From positions 248,001 to 312,000 of the forward strand of contig NW_003314321.1 of NCBI RefSeq assembly GCF_000143415.4: a stretch of 64,000 nt of DNA, given 5' to 3'. The notes below the pieces were generated by a model. The model was not told the origin of the DNA. It saw only the letters and a program-made list of their open reading frames with translations, and did no database searches. A program made the position numbers and the translations under genes. Source of the DNA: Selaginella moellendorffii (lineage: Eukaryota; Streptophyta; Lycopodiopsida; Selaginellales; Selaginellaceae). How positions within the stretch are numbered: position 1 is the first letter of the stretch; every line of letters starts with the position of its first letter. Below are positions 40,141 through 51,649 of this stretch, one piece after another.

Positions 40141-42357
40141 TCACGGAGCCCAGGGAGGCGATGGCGGAGGAGGAGCCGGGTACTGCGGTGGAATCGCCGA
40201 GAAGATGTTCGAAGCGTCCACCCCCGACGATGAATCGCCTCCCGACAGTGCCACCAGCGCGAACGCGAGGCCAGCGTTCCCGGCCAGCGTTGGCTCCGTG
40301 AAGTTGTAGTTACTTCTCACGTCGTGGAAGCGATCCTTGGTGTCTGGCCCTCCAACCATGGCGCCGACGATGGTGTTTGGGTTGGCCTTTTTGCTGTCTC
40401 GAAATCTCCAGCCTTCCTGGCACCCGTACTTTCGCTTGTTCTTGGGGATGGATGCCGCTCGGTGGTGTACTTGCTTGGGATACTTGTTGCCGTATCCCAC
40501 GACGTAGCTCATCTTTCGCGGGTTCTTGCCCAGAATGTAGTCCACCTGTGGAGAAAGGCAAAGGCGTGTGAGAGATATGAAGCATAAGAGAGGAAGCGGC
40601 GAACCTGGGATTTCGCAAAGTTGCGCATTGTGTCTGCTGTGTAGAACTGAGAGCCACAATACCATCCAGGAACGTCTCCAGCGATCATGTAGTCACTGAA
40701 CAACACAGCGAGAAACGCAGCATTGGCCGTGTACTGAAGAGGAGCGGGATTTCCACGATTCAGAATGATCAACCCGCCTGGAACAGAGCAAGCCAGTATT
40801 ATATATGCATATATCAAAACACAAGAAGCAAAAACCATTACCTGGTGTTCTAGGAAACCTCTTGTACAGTGGGAGGTAAGAGCACATCACAAGATTGGTG
40901 TGGTTGTGGAAATTCTTCAGCACTTCTTCGTAAGGATATCCAGGGCTTTGTAGAATTCTCAGTCTCGTCAAGAGCACCTGTAACACACCTGTAAGTTACT
41001 ACGAGAGCAAAGAGCGTTGGTCGACATTACCTGTGCACCAAAAAGCTTGTTATCCCAATCGAAAACACCGTAGTATGGACCTCCTCCATAGGCTCCGGCG
41101 TTCCTTCCAATACCATATGTTGTGACTAGCTGTAGGTAGGACGAGTTTCCTGTAGCATAGTATAACCAAGCTCCACCCCATAGAAACTCGTCAAAGTATC
41201 CGGACGAGTTGTAAAACTGGGCTGCATCAGATCCACCAGCACTGTAGCGACCTCTTTTTTCCCTCGCCATCTTGAAGAGTGCCCTTGCACCATTGACTAG
41301 CCTTTGGGAGTACGGTGCATTGTCCTTGAAAACTATGGAAGCGGCCGCAAGTGCCGCGGCCATTTCACCAGCCAAGTCTGATCCCGTGCCGAGCTGGGAA
41401 ACCGGGCGAGGATAATCCATGTCCTCTGGTCGCTCCCAGCAAGAGTGATCGTTTGGAGTGGCAGTAGCTGTGGCATCGCCTCCGGTTGTGCCAGTACCAA
41501 CCTTTATAAAAGAAAGTGTTTGGAGAACTTCATCAGGACACAATCACCATAGAAACATGCGAGAATTTCAACGTACCTGTGCGTAGATGTAGTCGATGTG
41601 AGTGGTGGTTTCATTGTAAATCTGGAGCCCCGTCGAGTTGAAAGTCTTGAGAATGTAGTCCATTCCCCATTTTATAAGCTCCGTGACATGCGCAAGCTCG
41701 CCGGCCGCCTCGTACTTGGCACGGTACTCAATCACACTCCAGCTGAGAAGAGTCATGGTGTAGGCCTGCGGGAACAAGAACTTGATGTTGTCACCAGCGT
41801 CGTAGTAGCCCCCGATCAAGTTCCCGTGGATCCCAGGATCCACTCCATCTTGCATGCCAGAATTGCCTCTAAAAGATACGTTGTTGTGCTTCGGGAGCTT
41901 CCCAGCTGCAAAGAAACGAAAAAAGAAAGGCCAACTTAGCGAAAGAGTTCTAAGAGAAATGAAATGCTACCACCTAGGAGCTATGAGCGAGCTTACACTT
42001 TTGGGCATTGAAGAACATGAGAGTCTTATGGAGCGCCACCGTGTAGTTATCCGGAGGAGGAGCGTGGCGGCGATGCTTGGGCGCCGTCTTGACGATCAGC
42101 ACCGTGAACCCAATGATAAGCCCAACCGCGACCAATGCCGTGACAATCCCCGTGAAGAGCTTCCTACTGCAAACAATGCAGCCTAGATCCACGACCTGCT
42201 TCTTCTTCTTCTCTCCAGCTCCAAGCAGCCAGCTCTGCTGCGTCTCCTCGAGCTTCTGGAGCGCCGCTCGATCCAATTCCATGCTCCGGCTCTGGTCATC
42301 GTCGTGGCCCTCCAACTGGAAGACCTCCAGAGGCCCGCCCCACATGTTGTGATACAT
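40141..42357 (-). CDS. KOR: KORRIGAN-type membrane-anchored endo-1,4-beta-glucanase (GH9)
   Basis: Six exons: 42357-41997, 41905-41577, 41501-41031, 40977-40842, 40777-40605 and 40545-40141, giving 624 aa, like Arabidopsis KOR1. The N-terminal cytosolic tail is followed by one membrane helix ([18 protein letters not shown], about residues 67-90), making a type II membrane enzyme. The GH9 domain shows [15 protein letters not shown] (catalytic Asp pair), [25 protein letters not shown], and [19 protein letters not shown] with the catalytic Glu. The Pro-rich end [16 protein letters not shown] is also typical. It acts with cellulose synthase at the plasma membrane. The ATG at 42357 was chosen over an upstream non-ATG extension. 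Confidence 0.96.
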
Positions 42358-43061
42358 CCTGGCACTCCGCGAGGGCTCGGATCGCAAATCTTGCCTCTAG
42401 CTCGCCTGCATTCACTGCCAGAGCTCTAGAATCACCCCGGGAGGACGATATTTCGGGAGGAACACAACCATACCTCCACACAAGGCGCCGCTTGGATCAA
42501 TCGAGAGCTGGAAGCGCATCAAACATCGCCTGGCAGCCGCATTTGCGAATCGATCGATCGAGGAAACCCTGGCGCTCCTCCCTTCTAGCCAAAGGGAAAG
42601 ATGGAATAAAACCGTAGTTCTTACTCTATGAAACCCGCCGGAAAGATGGTTTACCGGTGTCGGTGAGTCTCTTCCGGTGAAAGACCACTGTCGGGTAGCA
42701 AGCCACGCCCAACCAGACACCGCCACGTGGACCGCCATCGCTCCCTAGTGGTTGGATCGGTAGGTCGTCCTGTGGACGAAAGGGAGCGGTCAGTGAAAGG
42801 TCCTTTTGTGGAGAGAGAGTGACAGCTCGCCCAGAGGTTTTAATTATCATTACTATCAGTTAACCACCAACTTAAACGGGTATCTTTAATACACGAAAGA
42901 AATATTCCGAGGGAATTTTCTCTCTTTTTCGTTTCCTGTAAGAAAAAAAAACCAGTCTGTTGATACAACCAGAAACTCAATTCGCTCCTCTCAATCCTGT
43001 GTGTGTGTGTGTGTGTGTCTTGTAGATAGGCGAAAGCTCGGATGGAAACTCTAAAACTCCA
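42358..43061. other. 5' flank of KOR-like gene and spacer, with a GT microsatellite
   Basis: No gene is supported. 42380-42620 is probably 5' leader or promoter. A (GT)8 run lies at about 43003-43018. The stretch ends in the 3' flank of the next minus-strand gene. Confidence 0.5.
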
Positions 43062-44100
43062 TCAGTCGTAGAGGCCCTCTTGTTCCCACACATCCACCAG
43101 GAAATCGATCATGTCCTGGAAGATCACACCAAAATCACCAGTGAGATCGTGATTCATGTCCAACAACACTTTGACAAGCTACCAGACTTCTAGCCAAGAC
43201 TTTAATAGAAAAACTTACGGGTAGAGGTATAGGCTGAGGGAATGGACGATTCGTCGCTAGCAAATCCTGCGGACGATGGTTTGACAAAAGATCGTCGTAA
43301 GTCGGGCGCCAGCTGCAAGAAAGACAACCAAAAACCAAAAAAAAAGAGACCGAATGATCTCAGCAAAGCTCACGAACAGCACAGCTCTGGCTTACCTCGC
43401 TGCCGCTTCGCGAGGGTCTTGCGATCGGTTTCTTTGACGATCTCCAATCCAGAGTCTTCGCTGCTCAGTCCATAAAGTTAAAGCTGTTCCCTGAGGCAAA
43501 GTTAGACCCTTCGAGAGAAAGAAAAGAGTAACTTTGGCGAAAGAAACAAGAACCCACCGTTATTAATGTAGCCACCATTGTTGGCGGCGTTGATGCTATC
43601 CAAGCTGTGATTGACACCACTGATCGACGACGTGCTCCTCTGCGAAGATCTGGAGTTTGTCAGATTGTTATCCATATCATTCGAGCTGGATGACCACCAA
43701 TCCTTCTGCGGCGGACCATGCCCGTGAGACCCCCGCTTGGCCGCCTTGTGCTTCCTCGATTTCTCCACACTTCTTACAGGCGGGGATTTTTTGAAGACGC
43801 CAACACAGCCACTGCTCTGTTGCAAAATCCAGCAAAAGTTTGCAAAAGAACAAAACCATCACTAGTATATCTCGATCGAGAAAAGAAAGACGAATCAAAA
43901 GAATGGTTGTTCCTACGCACCCCATACACGCCGTGCAGTTTGCAATCCACGAGGATGCAAGCTTGAGAAAGTCTGCCAAATGGGACAGCATTCACTGCAT
44001 TCTTTGTAGAAAAAATCGTTTTTTGGGACTTCTAGCCGGCAATACCTGGACAATCCGAGGGAATGTAAGAGCTATCAGCTCAGAAAACGAATAAAATCCA
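43062..44100 (-). CDS. DUF4050 / Gag1-like clamp domain protein
   Basis: Exons in order: an N-terminal part ending at 43921 (start unclear, acceptor near 43994), then 43816-43558, 43483-43396, 43312-43219 and 43115-43062. The joined peptide has SSGCVGVFKKSPPV, KDWWSSSSNDMDNN, LTLWTEQRRLWIGD, WRPTYDDLLSN, NRPFPQPIPLP and the end DMIDFLVDVWEQEGLYD. These are hallmarks of a conserved plant family (DUF4050, Gag1-like clamp) of unknown role. The first ATG was not found in the 43995 exon; an upstream exon near 44048-44100 (TFPRIVQ) may supply it. Its divergent neighbour would be read rightward, but only a 3' neighbour (SpoU) is present. Telo-box-like AAACCCTAG lies at about 44294. Confidence 0.8.
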
Positions 44101-44492
44101 TACCTCGTACTTATCCTGCTCGCTTCTAGCTTGCGCAATGTCGTTTTCTTGCCTTCCCTGTCATTGATGTAATCGCCACAGTAGCGAATGCGCGGCAGCT
44201 CAGGGAAAAATGCGCACAGATCAGGTGCGCAGCGATCCAGCGCCGAGAGAGATCCGGCGACGCATTCTCAAGAACCCTAACGCCTCTAATCCCAAACCCT
44301 AGCGCCCACCCTAACATAGCACACAATGATTTTGCAGTGAATCACGCTACGTGGCCCAACCGCGGGCCACCAGCTGTGCCACTCGATCGCTGCCCGCGAA
44401 GAACATTTCAACAAGGAACTTGACGAAAACTTAGATTTTTCACGATGAATCGCGAAAAAGTCCATACCAGAGTCTTGGACTTTGAGCAGCGA
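44101..44492. promoter_or_regulatory. Promoter side of the DUF4050 gene
   Basis: Contains AACCCTAACG (about 44273) and AAACCCTAGCG (about 44294), telo-box motifs close to the likely transcription start of the minus-strand DUF4050 gene. It also holds the 3' end of the SpoU gene transcript. Confidence 0.45.
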
Positions 44493-46079
44493 TCAAGCCG
44501 GGAGCTTCGATGGCGATGGTGACTTTGTCGAGAAATTCGTGAGCTCGTGAAGAAGAACTCCAGCAGCAACGCTCACGTTTAAACTGTCCACGGTTCCTGG
44601 CCTTAGAACGCAATCCACCTCCGAGTTGAGCTTCATCATCTCGTAGCGAACCGCGGCTTTCAGTGCTAGTTCGCTGCCACTGCTCGCTTCCACTTGCGCA
44701 GCCGCCTCTTCCTCGATTCTCGAAGCTTTCCTGGGCCTCCGAAAAGGAAGAGCGCCTGGGATCCGGATCATGTGTGTGCACGCCGCCTTCACGAAGGGCC
44801 TGATCCCAACTCCTTCGTTTCCCAGCACCAGAATTGTCGGGACGTTCTTTGGAAGATCGCCCAAGACTTCGCTCTCGGGGCTGTTGGAAGTTCCAATCAC
44901 TCTCCACCCGTTGTCAGCCGAGTCCCTCAAGAACATCATCATGTTCTTGCAGGAAAGCAGATCGATCATCTCCAAGGCCCCGGCGCTGGCTTTACTCACT
45001 ACTCCACTCAGCGGTGCCGAGTTTTTGGAGCACACCACCACCCCGCAAACCCCGAAGAAGTGTGACGACCTCAGGATGGCGCCGAAGTTCTGAGGATCTT
45101 TCACCTCGTCGAGAGCAACCCAGACCGGAGCTCTCGCCAGCATAGCGTCGGGACGATCCAGAGCCGAGATATCAACCATCTCCAAAGGTGACGCATCCAA
45201 AACCATCCCTTGGTGAGGCCTGTTGTCGACGAGAACGTTGAGTGCGTGCTTGGATGTCGTCTCTACCCGGAGCTCCAAGCGCTTGGCGGCCTTCATGATC
45301 CAGAGCACATCGGCCAGAGCTTTCCTCTTCCCAGGATGTTTCTCGTCGAGACCATTCTGGACGTAGAGCACGTATAGATCTCTTCTCCTCGCCTGGAGTG
45401 CCGCTCTCACGGGACCAATCCCATACAGTGCCTCGCCTTTGAGTGCTGGAACTTCCGATGGTTTCTCGTCGATCTCTCTTGGATCATAGTATCTCCTCAT
45501 ATCGTTCCCTCTCATGTCGTTTCTTCCATATCCTCGCTTGAGTCTTCTCATTCCAGTCGGCAAAAATCTTTTCCGTTCTCGCTCATCCTCTGCTTCTTCG
45601 AATTCGTCATCCGGATCACTGCTAGCCACATTGCTTTCTTCCTCCTGAATCGAAAACGAGTCCTTTTTCCTGGCAGGAACGCTCAGCCCCCTATCCTCAA
45701 ACTTAGCTGGGCTGTGTCTTCTGTCATGCTCTTCCGCCGCCTCCTCGGAATTCTTTGATAGCCTCGCGGCAATCCTGGCGCTGCGCTTGGAATGCGTCGG
45801 CAAATCCTCCGCTTCGGCCAGAGTACTACTATCTACACTCCCAATTGAATCTTTGGCGCCGAAATACGCATCCGCAGAGTCGTGCCACTCCGTCACCGCG
45901 CTTCCCTTTGCCCTCCTAGGTGCCGAGGCCGAGAACTGACCTCGAAAAACCACTAACAAATGCCCTGATCTGCTGCTGCCGTTGCTGCTCACGCACTTCC
46001 TTGCTCCATTGCAGCTGTTGATGCCGAGGAAGGACGAGGCAATGCGGCCGCCGATTCGCAGCGAGGGCGCCATAGCCAT
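44493..46079 (-). CDS. SpoU/TrmH-family rRNA 2'-O-methyltransferase, organelle type
   Basis: Single exon of 528 aa from ATG 46079 (MAMAPSLRIGGRIASSFLG, a presequence-like start); an in-frame ATG at 46193 would add 38 residues. Residues 60-200 are charged and low-complexity. A SpoU substrate-binding domain begins GEALYGIGPVRAALQARRRDL. The knotted methyltransferase domain carries the three SpoU motifs: DEVKDPQNFGAILRSSHFFG, VLGNEGVGIRPFV, and DSLNVSVAAGVLLHEL. It transfers methyl from SAM to a ribose 2'-OH, probably of mitochondrial or plastid large-subunit rRNA, as yeast MRM1 does for the mitochondrial one. Being intronless, it contrasts with its neighbours. Confidence 0.92.
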   Translation of the reverse strand: MAMAPSLRIGGRIASSFLGINSCNGARKCVSSNGSSRSGHLLVVFRGQFSASAPRRAKGSAVTEWHDSADAYFGAKDSIGSVDSSTLAEAEDLPTHSKRSARIAARLSKNSEEAAEEHDRRHSPAKFEDRGLSVPARKKDSFSIQEEESNVASSDPDDEFEEAEDERERKRFLPTGMRRLKRGYGRNDMRGNDMRRYYDPREIDEKPSEVPALKGEALYGIGPVRAALQARRRDLYVLYVQNGLDEKHPGKRKALADVLWIMKAAKRLELRVETTSKHALNVLVDNRPHQGMVLDASPLEMVDISALDRPDAMLARAPVWVALDEVKDPQNFGAILRSSHFFGVCGVVVCSKNSAPLSGVVSKASAGALEMIDLLSCKNMMMFLRDSADNGWRVIGTSNSPESEVLGDLPKNVPTILVLGNEGVGIRPFVKAACTHMIRIPGALPFRRPRKASRIEEEAAAQVEASSGSELALKAAVRYEMMKLNSEVDCVLRPGTVDSLNVSVAAGVLLHELTNFSTKSPSPSKLPA

Positions 46080-46206
46080 CACCGCATAAACCCTAATGAA
46101 AACCCCAGATAGATTCCCTTTTTTACAAATAAAGCATATTCTCGGGTTTGTTAACTTAGATCGACGGCCCAGATTGGCCGAGCGTTGCTTCATTGTTTAC
46201 GTCGTT

Positions 46207-47594
46207 CTACTTGAGAGCAGTCTTCCTGCGAACCTCGTAAGCGTAGCTTAGAACGACGACGATGGCTGAAACCGCGAGGCCAAACGCACTGTGAGCCAGT
46301 ACTGTCGCAGTGCTCGCGTGAGAATCCACAGCTAGCGATGCCTTTGCGTTTCCAAACGCTGGAGAGGTGTGCTTGCATCCCAGCTCCGAGAGTTTCTTGT
46401 GAGACTCGGCGTAATCTTTGAAGAATGCGTCCTCGTCCTGGATCACAGTATCGTTATAGTGAGTGAGTCTCAGAAAACTTCCAAAAGCTTTTGTTTTTTT
46501 TTGACGATACCTTTGCATACAAGTCCACATATGGACGGAAGGACGGATCCTCGAGCAAACACTTGTCTGTTGGCAGCTGCAAGAGGCCCTCTGATTCTCC
46601 TCTCAAGAGCTCCCTAGTGTTTGTTCGGACTATACGTAAGACACCAAAAAAAGAGAGTAAGGAGCTGAGACTTACTTGAAGTACGAATTGTCGAACTTCA
46701 ATGGCTGTGGTGTCCATGGTCCCTCAAAGCCGGATCTCTCCTTGTGACCTCTTCCCTGAAAAAAAAGAAAAAAACAAAAAACAAACTTTTATTGTTCTAT
46801 AAAACAGGAGAGACTTACTATTGTGTGACCTCCCGAGAGGGCGACGATATCTTTGTCAGAAAGACCCATTCTAAAGAACACGTCACGGATATGTTTTGCC
46901 CCTGAAAAAAAAAAAAACAGCCATCCCGAGCTTGTAAACTCATAGCTACATAGAATGAATGATACAAACCTAGATGAGCATCGGGAAGTCGTCCTTCTGG
47001 TGTAGTAGCGACGGAATCCTATGGACAAGTTTCATGTTTTCTACTGATCAAAAAGAGCTCAAACAGAAACAAAACCTTTCGGCCAGGCACAAAATCGATC
47101 GTAGGTCCTCCAGTTACCTCTACAGCCACAACTCCAGCTAGCTGATAAGCGAGAAAAAAATTAAAATTGACCATTACCACAAAAAGAAAAGAGAAAATCC
47201 ATGCACCTGGTAGAGATCCGCGTAAGTGATAGTCGGGTGTTTCTCCTTGATAGGCTCTGCGAAACAATGTTTCTATAGCATATAATCTCCAAAAAGTAGC
47301 ACTCACCACAGAAATCAATGGCAATTTTGAGCCCATTGTTGGCAGCGTGAGTGTACTCCCGCTCGCTCCGGATCGAGCCATTCGGTCCTCCAGTCTTGGA
47401 CACGGCATCGTAAGTGCCAGCATCGTGCCATCTGAGAGAGCTAGAAATCAAGAGGAGCTGGAATCAAGAGTGGAAACTTACGCCAATCGCAGCATCAGAG
47501 GCGCGCAATTCTTCTCGGCGATGAAAGCTCGGAGATCGCGCCTGGCGGATTCGATCGCCTTGAGGTACGCATTGTCGACGACGGGCACCGGCAT
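46207..47594 (-). CDS. APX3: L-ascorbate peroxidase, peroxisomal/membrane-bound (APX3-like)
   Basis: Nine exons: 47594-47482, 47431-47307, 47256-47207, 47141-47076, 47018-46970, 46901-46819, 46755-46676, 46613-46511 and 46437-46207, giving 299 aa with closed phases. The active-site block is [12 protein letters not shown] (distal His). The proximal haem His is in [40 protein letters not shown] is the usual substrate-side region. The C-terminus adds a hydrophobic helix ([20 protein letters not shown]) followed by [11 protein letters not shown] membrane anchor plus basic tail is the peroxisomal membrane signal of APX3 and APX5. It reduces H2O2 with ascorbate. Confidence 0.95.
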
Positions 47595-47639
47595 TTCGTC
47601 CTCCACACAAAACCTAAAAATCTCCCTTCACAGAAGAAT

Positions 47640-48535
47640 GGATGACTATTAGCCGTTGATGGGCATGGTCCAATGAAAGCGGGCCACGTGTTTATAAAGA
47701 TGGTGGACTCTTCCCTGGAAAAGCAAAGACGACGAGGCGAGCTCGCTATTTTATTCCCTGGCGATGGATTGATACATTGGAAGAAATTTTCTTTTGCTTG
47801 CTAAGGATGAGATCATCGATGCGGTGGAGTCGATAGCGATGGATTTACTCGTCACTCCGTGAGGATCCACTAGCGCCTGACGCAGGCTTGGCGTGTCTTC
47901 TTCTTCTTCTTCGGCGCTGCGAGCGAGGGAATAGGGTTTTAAGGGATTTGGGGCAGGAAGAAAGATCTCTCGTCGTGACTTCCTGATCTAAGATCTTACT
48001 CTGCGTCGTCGCCTCCTCCTGCGCATCAGCGATGGCGGCGCCGCCCTGGCAGCCGCGCGGCTTCGTGTTCTTGTCGATCGCACCATCGTTTCCTTCCTCC
48101 AATGTCTCTTCTTTCTCAACCAAAGAGCTCCTCTTTAATGTGATCACGGTAAAGCGTCGCGCCTTTATTTTTGCCAAGTCAGCAGCTGCCGTTTGAATGT
48201 CAGCCGTTGGATGTTACCACGTGGCAGTCGTGCCTACTGGTCAGAAAAGACCACTTTGAATTCATCTCAGCCGTTGAGATGCCCCGAAGCCACCGTTGGA
48301 TCCAAGCTTATCATCAAAGTGTCAAAGTAAATAGGCTTCTCGCGAGGAGCTAGGGGCGAGCTCTCTTTGTGCCCGATCGCAGTCGTCTAGGGTCGAGCGC
48401 ACGCGGTCCACGCTCGATATCAGGTAAAATCCTGCGATCTCTGCTGCATTTGTGGTTCTAGGTTGCGATCGTCGATCGATTCTCTTGTAAAAATCTTTCA
48501 ATCACGAGCTTGGTAAATCCTGTGTTCCGGCAGGC
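47640..48535. other. Spacer and promoter region between APX and transaldolase
   Basis: Divergent promoters for APX (leftward) and transaldolase (rightward) lie here. Open frames of 54-110 codons occur on both strands around 47845-48180, but none shows a recognisable motif. A GT/AG-like structure near 48000 hints at a small gene I cannot support. Confidence 0.4.
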
Positions 48536-50167
48536 ATGGCGTTACTCAAGGCGCAATCCTTAAGCTCGCTAGGTCTTTCGCGATCTGATGCTACTAGGTT
48601 CTCGGCCGGTGGCTCCTCTACACAGAGATTATGTGTGATGCCGCTCAAGAACACCCGTGATCCACAGGGTTTGAGGTATTCTCATTTGTGTGTGTGTGTG
48701 TGTGTGCGCGCGCGCTAAGTAACACTGTGCTTTCACTAGAGTGCAATGTATGGTGCTAGATACGCCCTCCAAGGTGGAGAAGCTTACGCTTCTTCACGAG
48801 CTCTATAGCAAGCACCAGCAAAGTCCATGGTATGACAATCTCAGGCGCCCTGTCACGGATCTCCAGCCACTCATCGACAGTGGCGTCCGAGGAGTAACGA
48901 GCAATCCCACGGTGAGTGTGGTCGAGAACAACGTTTTTTCTTTCTCAAATCTTCTCTTCTTCCTTGTGATAGATTTTCCAGAAAGCCATCTCCTCCTCCG
49001 ACGCTTATGATCCACAGTTCAGGTTCGTAGCAACTTTGACTTAGTGGTTGCTTTTCTACTCTTGTTTTTTTCAGGCAGCTGGTAAAGGGTGGTAGCAAAG
49101 TGGAGGATGCTTATTGGCAAATGGTCATCAAAGACATCCAGGATGCTTGCGACCTTTTCCTTGGTGTTTTTAGCTCGAGCAAAGGCGAAGATGGATACGT
49201 CTCTGTGGAAGTGTCACCTTTACTCGCGCATGAGACAGACGAGACGCTCAACGCCGCAAAATGGCTGCACAAGGAAGTCAATCGTCCCAATGTCTACGTG
49301 AAGATTCCTGCGACGGCTGAGTGTGTTCCTTCAATCAGAAGCGCCATCTCCCTCGGCATCAGTGTTAACGTCACCGTAAGCTTCTTAATTCTCTACTTAA
49401 TTTTTTTGATTTCCTCTTTTTTTCTTTTTTTTGCGTAACAGCTTATATTCTCACTCCCAAGATATGAAGCTGTGATCGATGCATATCTCGATGGCCTCGA
49501 AGCTAGAGAAGGAGATCTCTCGGGCGTCTCGAGTGTGGCTTCCTTCTTTGTAAGCCGGGTCGACACTCTCGTTGATAAAAGGCTGAATGAGATTGGCACC
49601 GACGAGGCGCTCCAGCTGCGTGGCAAGGTGACGAAACAAAGTTTTTCCTTTTCCTGACTTCCTCTCTTTGCGTTCTTCATGCAGGCAGCCGTTGCGCAGG
49701 CAGCTCTGGCTTTCCAACTTTACGAGAAGAAATTCTCGGGGCCTCGCTGGGAAGCACTGAAAAAGCGTGGAGCCAGGAAGCAGAGACTCTTGTGGGCTTC
49801 AACGAGCGTGAAAAACCCGGCATACTCCGACACTCTTTACATCGACACTTTGATCGGCCCTGACACGGTAAAGCGACTAGATCTTTCTCTTTTGTCACTG
49901 ATAGAAAAATCCATGCCTTGACACGCGCAGGTGAACACGATGCCTGGAAATGCACTGGAGGCGTTTGTGGATCACGGGACGCTGGCCAGAACTTTAGACT
50001 CGGACGTGGATGGAGCCCAAAAGATTTACGACAAGATCGAAGCGCTGGGGATCCGGTGGGACGACGTTGGCTCGCTCCTCGAGATCGAAGGGGTGGATTC
50101 CTTCAAGAAAAGTTTCGAGGATTTGCTGGTGAGCTTGAAGCTCAAGGCGGAGCTCCTTGTCAAGTGA
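48536..50167 (+). CDS. TAL: Transaldolase, plastid type
   Basis: Seven exons: 48536-48675, 48740-48911, 48973-49022, 49075-49375, 49442-49627, 49685-49867 and 49931-50167, giving 422 aa. The first 50 residues are Ser/Arg-rich, like a plastid transit peptide. Transaldolase marks are [10 protein letters not shown] (signature 1), EVSPLLAHE, and NVYVKIPAT, whose Lys forms the Schiff base. It transfers dihydroxyacetone units from fructose-6-phosphate or sedoheptulose-7-phosphate in the non-oxidative pentose phosphate pathway. A (GT)n run with CGCG at about 48689-48716 sits in the first intron. The length fits the plant and bacterial TalB-related subfamily with the long C-terminus. Confidence 0.95.
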
Positions 50168-51649
50168 ACATAGTGAGAATATTTGCGCCCACGCGCAAAG
50201 TTTTTAAAAGTTGGAGAAAGAAAATACGGCCAACGTGAGTTGCACGTAAATGCTGCCCAGCTCTGTTCCAAGAAAAAATGAGCTACGTGACAAGCTGCGG
50301 ATATTCTCCGTGATGTCGACACCAGGCAGCGGGATCTTTTAAGGTGGCGGCGGCGGCGAAATTAGGGTTTGGTGTCTGCTGTCGATGATTTTTTTTGGTG
50401 AGGATTTTTCAACTTGACATGATAGTCACGATACCTTTTCTTTTGGATAGATTAGGGTGGTAGGGTTTGTCTTTGATATGATCCTACGTTGAAAAGATAC
50501 AAATAAATAGAATGGTCCCAGGCCGATTCTTCGCCATACACTTAAAATCTAAAAACAACAATGGCATGCATGAATCATAGATTATATAGAGATTCTGATA
50601 CTGGTGGAGATTCCGGTCCATTTTAACACCAAACGGTTTTGTTGTGAGTTATAAAATTCCCGCCGCTCACAACATTGAGATGGCCGCGCGGGCGAATTTC
50701 AAAACAACCAAAAAAACTTAAAAAGTAAAAATGCCGCCCAGCCGCGAGACTCGAGACCGCGACGGAGACATTCCCGCCAAAAAGCGCTGCGCAGATATTC
50801 TCCACGGCCGGCTGCAGCCGTCGGATTGCGATCGGACGGCCTGGCTCGCTGCTGAGGTGGACGGTGACGCGGCGGGCTAGGGCTGACTGGGCGGGAAATA
50901 ACGGCTAATTTGCTTTACTGCGGCTTTGCCCTAAATCAGTGGCTATGGCGGCGTAATTGCAGGGAGGGATGGGCGGAGCGCGCGCGGAATGTGGAAGAGA
51001 TCGCGGCCGCCGCCGGGTGTTCTCCGCGAGATTCTTGTTCGCGCTCGCTTATCATCGCCATCGCCGGGAATGTAAGTACCTAGATCGCGAGAACTCAGGC
51101 TTGAGAGATCTTTTATTTCTTGCATTGCCTGCAAATTTTTAGCTTCTTCTCTTTCCCTTGAGTTTCGGGCCGGAATCAGCTGCCTTTCCCCAGTATTTCC
51201 CCCCGCCCCATGTCATTGCCCCCGTAGCTTCGCTTTCGCAAGCAAAGACTGGCTTTTTCTACAGTGCTGGGGTTCTCTTCTCTTTTTTTTTTCTTTGGTC
51301 TCTTCTTTGTCTGGCCGGGCCGACTTGAGATTCCTTGGTTGTTTTAACTTTTAAAGAGTGTGTTGTGCGCGACTGGCACATCTTTCCGCGTTGTTCCTAT
51401 TATCCTCTCCTCCCCTTCGTCTCTCTTGCTTGTGGAAGCGGCAAAACGAAAGATCTACGCCATTTGCTCATTGGGTGTCTGTGTGCTTGGGTGTCTGTGC
51501 GCTTGCTCTGTTCATCTCCTCTTTGGCGGCTCTGAAAGATGTTTTTCCATTGCTTCTTCAGAGTTGTGGAGCTTCCCTTCCAGGCATTGAGGTAACGGCT
51601 CCAGTCAAAAACAGATCCCGGGGACTTGGGTCGTCGTTTCTCCCAGTGA
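50168..51649. other. Spacer with likely 5' leader of the next gene
   Basis: 50168-50620 contains a TTAGGGTTTGG telo-box-like word at about 50364. 50860-51070 is GC-rich and ends in GGAATGTAAGTACC, a good splice donor at about 51070. So a non-coding first exon with a long leader intron is plausible for the gene starting at 51650. No coding gene is supported. Confidence 0.45.

Noticed and set aside
43734-43995. MGCVG start (CMGCVGTT frame) for the DUF4050 protein
   Set aside because: That frame does not join the next exon in phase; the frame ending LHGVYG does.
47845-48177. 110-codon minus frame and a 54-codon plus frame in the APX/transaldolase spacer
   Set aside because: No recognisable domain, highly basic low-complexity end, and location in a promoter region.
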